This document shows, one piece after another, positions 61,452 through 64,000 of a stretch of 64,000 bases of DNA (position 1 is its first letter; every line of letters starts with the position of its first letter). The DNA is taken from assembly GCA_002162765.1 (NCBI GenBank), contig MAAR01000004.1:248001-312000 (forward strand), in the 5' to 3' direction. Under the pieces are notes generated by a model that worked only from the letters and a program-made list of their open reading frames with translations, had not been told where the DNA came from and made no database searches. Both the position numbers and the translations under genes were made by a program. The DNA is from Flavobacteriales bacterium 34_180_T64. Its GTDB lineage: Bacteria; Bacteroidota; Bacteroidia; Flavobacteriales; Flavobacteriaceae.

Positions 61452-62756
61452 TTAGTTATATTTTATTTTTTGGAACCATCTATCGTTTAATGACAAACTT
61501 ATTTGAAGGTTTACAAAATTTTCTTGAATCAAGTTTTGGCTCGTTGTTCCTCTCTTACCAATTTCAAATCCTAAATTAGCATTTGAAAAAATCCCTCCAA
61601 CTGGTAATCCAACTCCAAAAGATATGCCAAACTCGTTAATTGTTTCATCATTAATTTTCAACCCTGTATTTTCAAAATGCACACCCGCTCTATAAGTGGC
61701 TCTTTTCCAGTAATTTGAAAACGAATTGTAATTAGGAATAAAATAACCTCCAAGTGCTATTGTTGATGCATCTACAAAAGTAGCATTATCTATAGAAAAA
61801 ATTGGATTAGAAAATTCACTCGTTTTTTGGATTGTATATTCAGCACCTAAAAACCATTTTCTTGGCGCGCCAATTCCTGCGCCAAAGGACAACCTCGATG
61901 GCAGTGTTAACTCTGTAGTTTTAAGATTATCTGCTTCTAAATCGGCATCAATAGTATTTATAACAAATTCTTGATTGGTTTGTCCATTAATTACTATGGT
62001 AGAAAATGATCTTGTATTATTTGAATTGATTGTGCTTTTGGGCGTGTATGTTAACCCAGAAATTAATTCTAACCTATCACTTATCATTGTCTTATAGGTT
62101 AATCCCAAATTGAAGTTCAATCCACTCAAATCGGAACGATTATCTTCTCTGGTTTGATATTGAATTATATTACCTTCATCATCATAAAGGATTTCAATCG
62201 CACTGTTTTGAATATTACCAAAATTGTAGCTTGCTTCAACTCCCACGCTTAATTTTTCATTAATTTGATATCCCAACCCTGTAAATGCTTTATTAAGACC
62301 ACCTTCTCCGCGATATCTATTTTTAACATCTCCATCAACGATAGATTCCAATTTATAACCAACTGAAGTATACGGCAAGAGTCCGAAACCAAATCCAAAT
62401 TTTCCCATCGGAACCGATAAGGCAAAATAATCGAATGTTGTTGTACTTGCTTTCTCACTTCCTGAATCACTCTCTAAATTCAAACTTGAATAACTCGCTC
62501 CAACCGCAAATTTAACTGGGCGGCTTTCATTATTAAACGTTTTTAAATTTGTTCCTGCGTATCCAGCCGGATTTCTGAGATTAACATGAATACTATCTGT
62601 AAATATGCTCAGCCCCCCCATACTTCTGTTCTCTACAGTTCCTTTAAATTTTAAGCTTCCAATTCCATAAAAAGAATAGGGTGACGCTGTACCCTCTTGT
62701 GCATAAGATTGCATTGCAAAAGCAGCTATTAAAACTATTACAAGTTTTTTTATCAT
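61452..62756 (-). CDS. Outer-membrane beta-barrel protein (FadL-like)
   Basis: A 434-residue protein with a signal peptide (IVLIAAFAMQSYAQ). The mature start (ASPYSFYGIGSL...NRSMGGLSI...NLRNPAGYAG) is the plug-like N-terminus common to FadL/PorV-type barrels. About fourteen amphipathic strands follow. The C-terminus is WFQKIKYN, not the classical aromatic. Cargo is unknown. Its start is next to the coaX end with one base overlap, and the TPR gene follows after 16 bases, so the envelope operon order is coaX, barrel, TPR, lptC. Confidence 0.82.
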   Translation of the reverse strand: MIKKLVIVLIAAFAMQSYAQEGTASPYSFYGIGSLKFKGTVENRSMGGLSIFTDSIHVNLRNPAGYAGTNLKTFNNESRPVKFAVGASYSSLNLESDSGSEKASTTTFDYFALSVPMGKFGFGFGLLPYTSVGYKLESIVDGDVKNRYRGEGGLNKAFTGLGYQINEKLSVGVEASYNFGNIQNSAIEILYDDEGNIIQYQTREDNRSDLSGLNFNLGLTYKTMISDRLELISGLTYTPKSTINSNNTRSFSTIVINGQTNQEFVINTIDADLEADNLKTTELTLPSRLSFGAGIGAPRKWFLGAEYTIQKTSEFSNPIFSIDNATFVDASTIALGGYFIPNYNSFSNYWKRATYRAGVHFENTGLKINDETINEFGISFGVGLPVGGIFSNANLGFEIGKRGTTSQNLIQENFVNLQISLSLNDRWFQKIKYN

Positions 62757-63484
62757 TAGTTTGAATTAAATTCTAAAATAAAGTTTAAACCTTCTAAAAG
62801 AAAATTTGAATTGGCAAATATGCCATTTTTTAATTGTTTTGACAAGAAATCTGTATCTCCACCTGTTAAAATAATTGTTAAATCCACATGTTTTTGTTTA
62901 TAGGTATCTATAACTCCATCAATTTCATTAATAATTCCAAATTGAACACCTGAATGAATGGAACTTGCCGTCGAATCTCCAATAATATCTTTTGGTATTT
63001 TTGATTCTAATAACGGTAAATTTGCTGTCAAATTATGTAACGACTGATAACGTAATCGAATTCCAGGTGAAATTGCACCTCCATAATACTCGTTTTTATA
63101 AGAAATAAAATCATAAGTTATACATGAACCCGCATCAATAATGAGTACATTTTTATTTTTAAATTGCTGAACTGATGCACTGACTAAAGCCATGCGGTCT
63201 ACACCTAAAGTTTTTGGTGTTTTATAAAAATTCTTGAAAGGCAACTTTGTGTCATGCGTAAGACATAGCACATCATAATATATTTTAACGACATCAATTT
63301 GTGATCTTTCTAATCGCCCTACAGAAGAAATTATTACCTTTTTAATATTTTTAAATTCATTGCGAATCTTTTTAAACTCTTTTATAAAATCTTCAACGCC
63401 ACATACCTTCCGTGACTTTATTTTAAAGTTCTGAAAAACAGCGAGTTTAACATAGGAATTACCAACATCAATTATTAAGTTCAT
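62756..63484 (-). CDS. coaX: Type III pantothenate kinase
   Basis: A 242-residue ASKHA-fold kinase that phosphorylates pantothenate, the first step to coenzyme A. Motifs: phosphate-binding IDVGNSYVKLAVF (5-17), pantothenate site TLGVDRMALVSA (about 92-103), catalytic region LIIDAGSCITYDFI (about 115-128), and GGAISPGIRLRYQSLH (about 135-150). Type III enzymes are not feedback-inhibited by CoA and need a monovalent cation. Length is normal. It is the first gene of the operon that runs to the PpiD-like protein. Confidence 0.95.
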   Translation of the reverse strand: MNLIIDVGNSYVKLAVFQNFKIKSRKVCGVEDFIKEFKKIRNEFKNIKKVIISSVGRLERSQIDVVKIYYDVLCLTHDTKLPFKNFYKTPKTLGVDRMALVSASVQQFKNKNVLIIDAGSCITYDFISYKNEYYGGAISPGIRLRYQSLHNLTANLPLLESKIPKDIIGDSTASSIHSGVQFGIINEIDGVIDTYKQKHVDLTIILTGGDTDFLSKQLKNGIFANSNFLLEGLNFILEFNSN

Positions 63485-63536
63485 AGCTTAAGTAAAAGTT
63501 GTAAATTTACAAAACCATTTTTTATTAGTTTTTCTT

Positions 63537-63566
63537 TTGCGAATATTAAAAATGGATTTATATTTG
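63537..63566 (+). promoter_or_regulatory. Promoter of tRNA-Phe (-33 TTG, -7 TATATTTG)
   Basis: TTG at 63537-63539 and TATATTTG at 63559-63566 are 19 bases apart, the consensus spacing. The mature tRNA begins 18 bases later. This is the best promoter match in the window. Confidence 0.75.
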
Positions 63567-63583
63567 CAACCGCTTTAAGCAAT

Positions 63584-63659
63584 GGTGCCTTAGCTCAGTT
63601 GGTAGAGCAATGGACTGAAAATCCATGTGTCCCTGGTTCGATTCCTGGAGGCACCACCA
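63584..63659 (+). tRNA. tRNA-Phe (anticodon GAA)
   Basis: Full cloverleaf: acceptor GGTGCCT / AGGCACC, D-arm GCTC / GAGC, anticodon stem ATGGA / TCCAT with loop CTGAAAA (anticodon GAA), T-arm CCTGG / CCTGG read as a stem through pairs around TTCGATT, discriminator A. CCA is encoded at 63657-63659, unlike in the tRNA-Arg at 23 kb. Confidence 0.96.
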
Positions 63660-63661
63660 CT

Positions 63662-63691
63662 AAAAACCCGAACAGATTGTTCGGGTTTTTT
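63662..63691 (+). terminator. Intrinsic terminator after tRNA-Phe
   Basis: Stem AACCCGAACA / TGTTCGGGTT with loop GAT, followed by TTTTT, just after the tRNA. Confidence 0.88.
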
Positions 63692-63883
63692 GGTTTTATA
63701 AGGTGCTGATTCGTGTGTTAATAAATCGAAATACTTTAAAAAAATTTATTAATTGACCAGAACCAATTGAAAATAACTGTGATAAATTACAGTTGTTAAA
63801 ACTTTATCTTGAGTTTGTCTAAAGGAGTATTCTTTACTATAAAATCACCCTCAACCCCTTCAAATTTTAGTCAAAACAAACCT

Positions 63884-63951
63884 TAGGGAAAAATTGCCAA
63901 CTCCTCGGGAAATTCTACCTAATCTTTTCTCGCTTTCTCATCACATCTTTG
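63884..63951 (+). promoter_or_regulatory. Leader with 21-bp-period direct repeat and -7-like element
   Basis: In the gene-free stretch 63692-63989, GGGAAA occurs at 63886 and 63907, exactly 21 bases apart. The two 21-base units share 13 positions, including CC and an A-TC ending. A near-consensus -7 (CATCTTTG, 63944-63951) follows without a -33 TTG. The pattern suits a factor-dependent promoter for the gene starting at 63990. Confidence 0.45.
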
Positions 63952-63989
63952 CTGTATCAAAATATTTATAAACATTAAAATATAAAAAC

Positions 63990-64000
63990 ATGAAAAAAGT
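63990..64000 (+). CDS. Start of a gene cut by the window edge (MKK...)
   Basis: ATGAAAAAAGT at the extreme right reads Met-Lys-Lys, typical of a secreted protein's start, and lies 38 bases after a -7-like element. Too little is visible to say more. Confidence 0.35.

Noticed and set aside
63775-63794. Inverted repeat AACTGT...ACAGTT near the right end
   Set aside because: Only six paired bases with an eight-base loop in AT-rich DNA; no more than chance would give.

Overview
The window is a stretch of AT-rich core chromosome from a member of the Bacteroidota, almost certainly Flavobacteriaceae. The support is: a short primary sigma factor without region 1.1; the type IX secretion gene porT next to menaquinone ubiE; a lipidated Omp85 protein (TamL type); many lipoproteins with Ser/Asp/Glu after the lipid Cys; promoters of the Bacteroidota type (TTG, about 19 bases, TAnnTTTG); and a nearly complete dcw cell-division cluster ending in an FtsZ with the tail NSFLHDNVD. 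The genus cannot be fixed from the sequence alone. No phage, transposase or CRISPR array is visible.

Layout. 0-1.7 kb: trkA-trkH potassium uptake (trkH cut by the window edge). 1.9-8.8 kb: menaquinone methyltransferase, porT, an rRNA methylase, tamL, class II aldolase and accD. 8.9-12.6 kb: a lipoprotein, then rpsO and pnp with a palindromic element between them. 12.7-18.1 kb: a variable-looking block with a family of small lipoproteins (two intact copies and one frameshifted remnant), a beta-barrel protein, an HTH regulator, a surface lipoprotein, an ECF sigma factor and a membrane-anchored barrel protein that probably acts as its partner. 18.1-23.5 kb: an unknown 124-residue protein, rpoD, rpe, a CBS protein, a PLP dehydratase/racemase, an M90 peptidase, hairpin repeats, tRNA-Arg and yqeY.

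23.7-39.1 kb: the dcw cluster on the minus strand, in the order mraZ, rsmH, ftsL, ftsI, murE, mraY, murD, ftsW, murG, murC, ftsQ, ftsA, ftsZ. The genes overlap or nearly touch. One promoter upstream of mraZ carries three 10-bp-spaced GTGG boxes that look like the MraZ operator. ftsZ is followed by a terminator. murF, ddl and murB are not in the cluster.

39.4-49.6 kb: alpha/beta hydrolase and engB; a tail-specific protease with an orphan ABC permease; surE, a small membrane protein, lpxB, an NlpC/P60 lipoprotein and comEC; and a thioredoxin-like protein. 49.7-55.6 kb: two tandem POT peptide transporters, then HMG-CoA reductase with a GHMP kinase (mevalonate route). 55.6-63.5 kb: a minus-strand envelope operon of coaX, a barrel protein, a TPR protein, lptC, a 62-residue membrane protein, a CNNM/CorC protein and a PpiD-like foldase. 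The window ends with tRNA-Phe, its terminator and a regulatory-looking leader in front of a gene that starts at 63990.

Most of the window is ordinary housekeeping. The parts most worth a second look are the 12.7-18.1 kb block, the MraZ operator, the zinc-ribbon-less AccD, the ComEC C-terminus, and the 21-bp-period direct repeat at the right edge.
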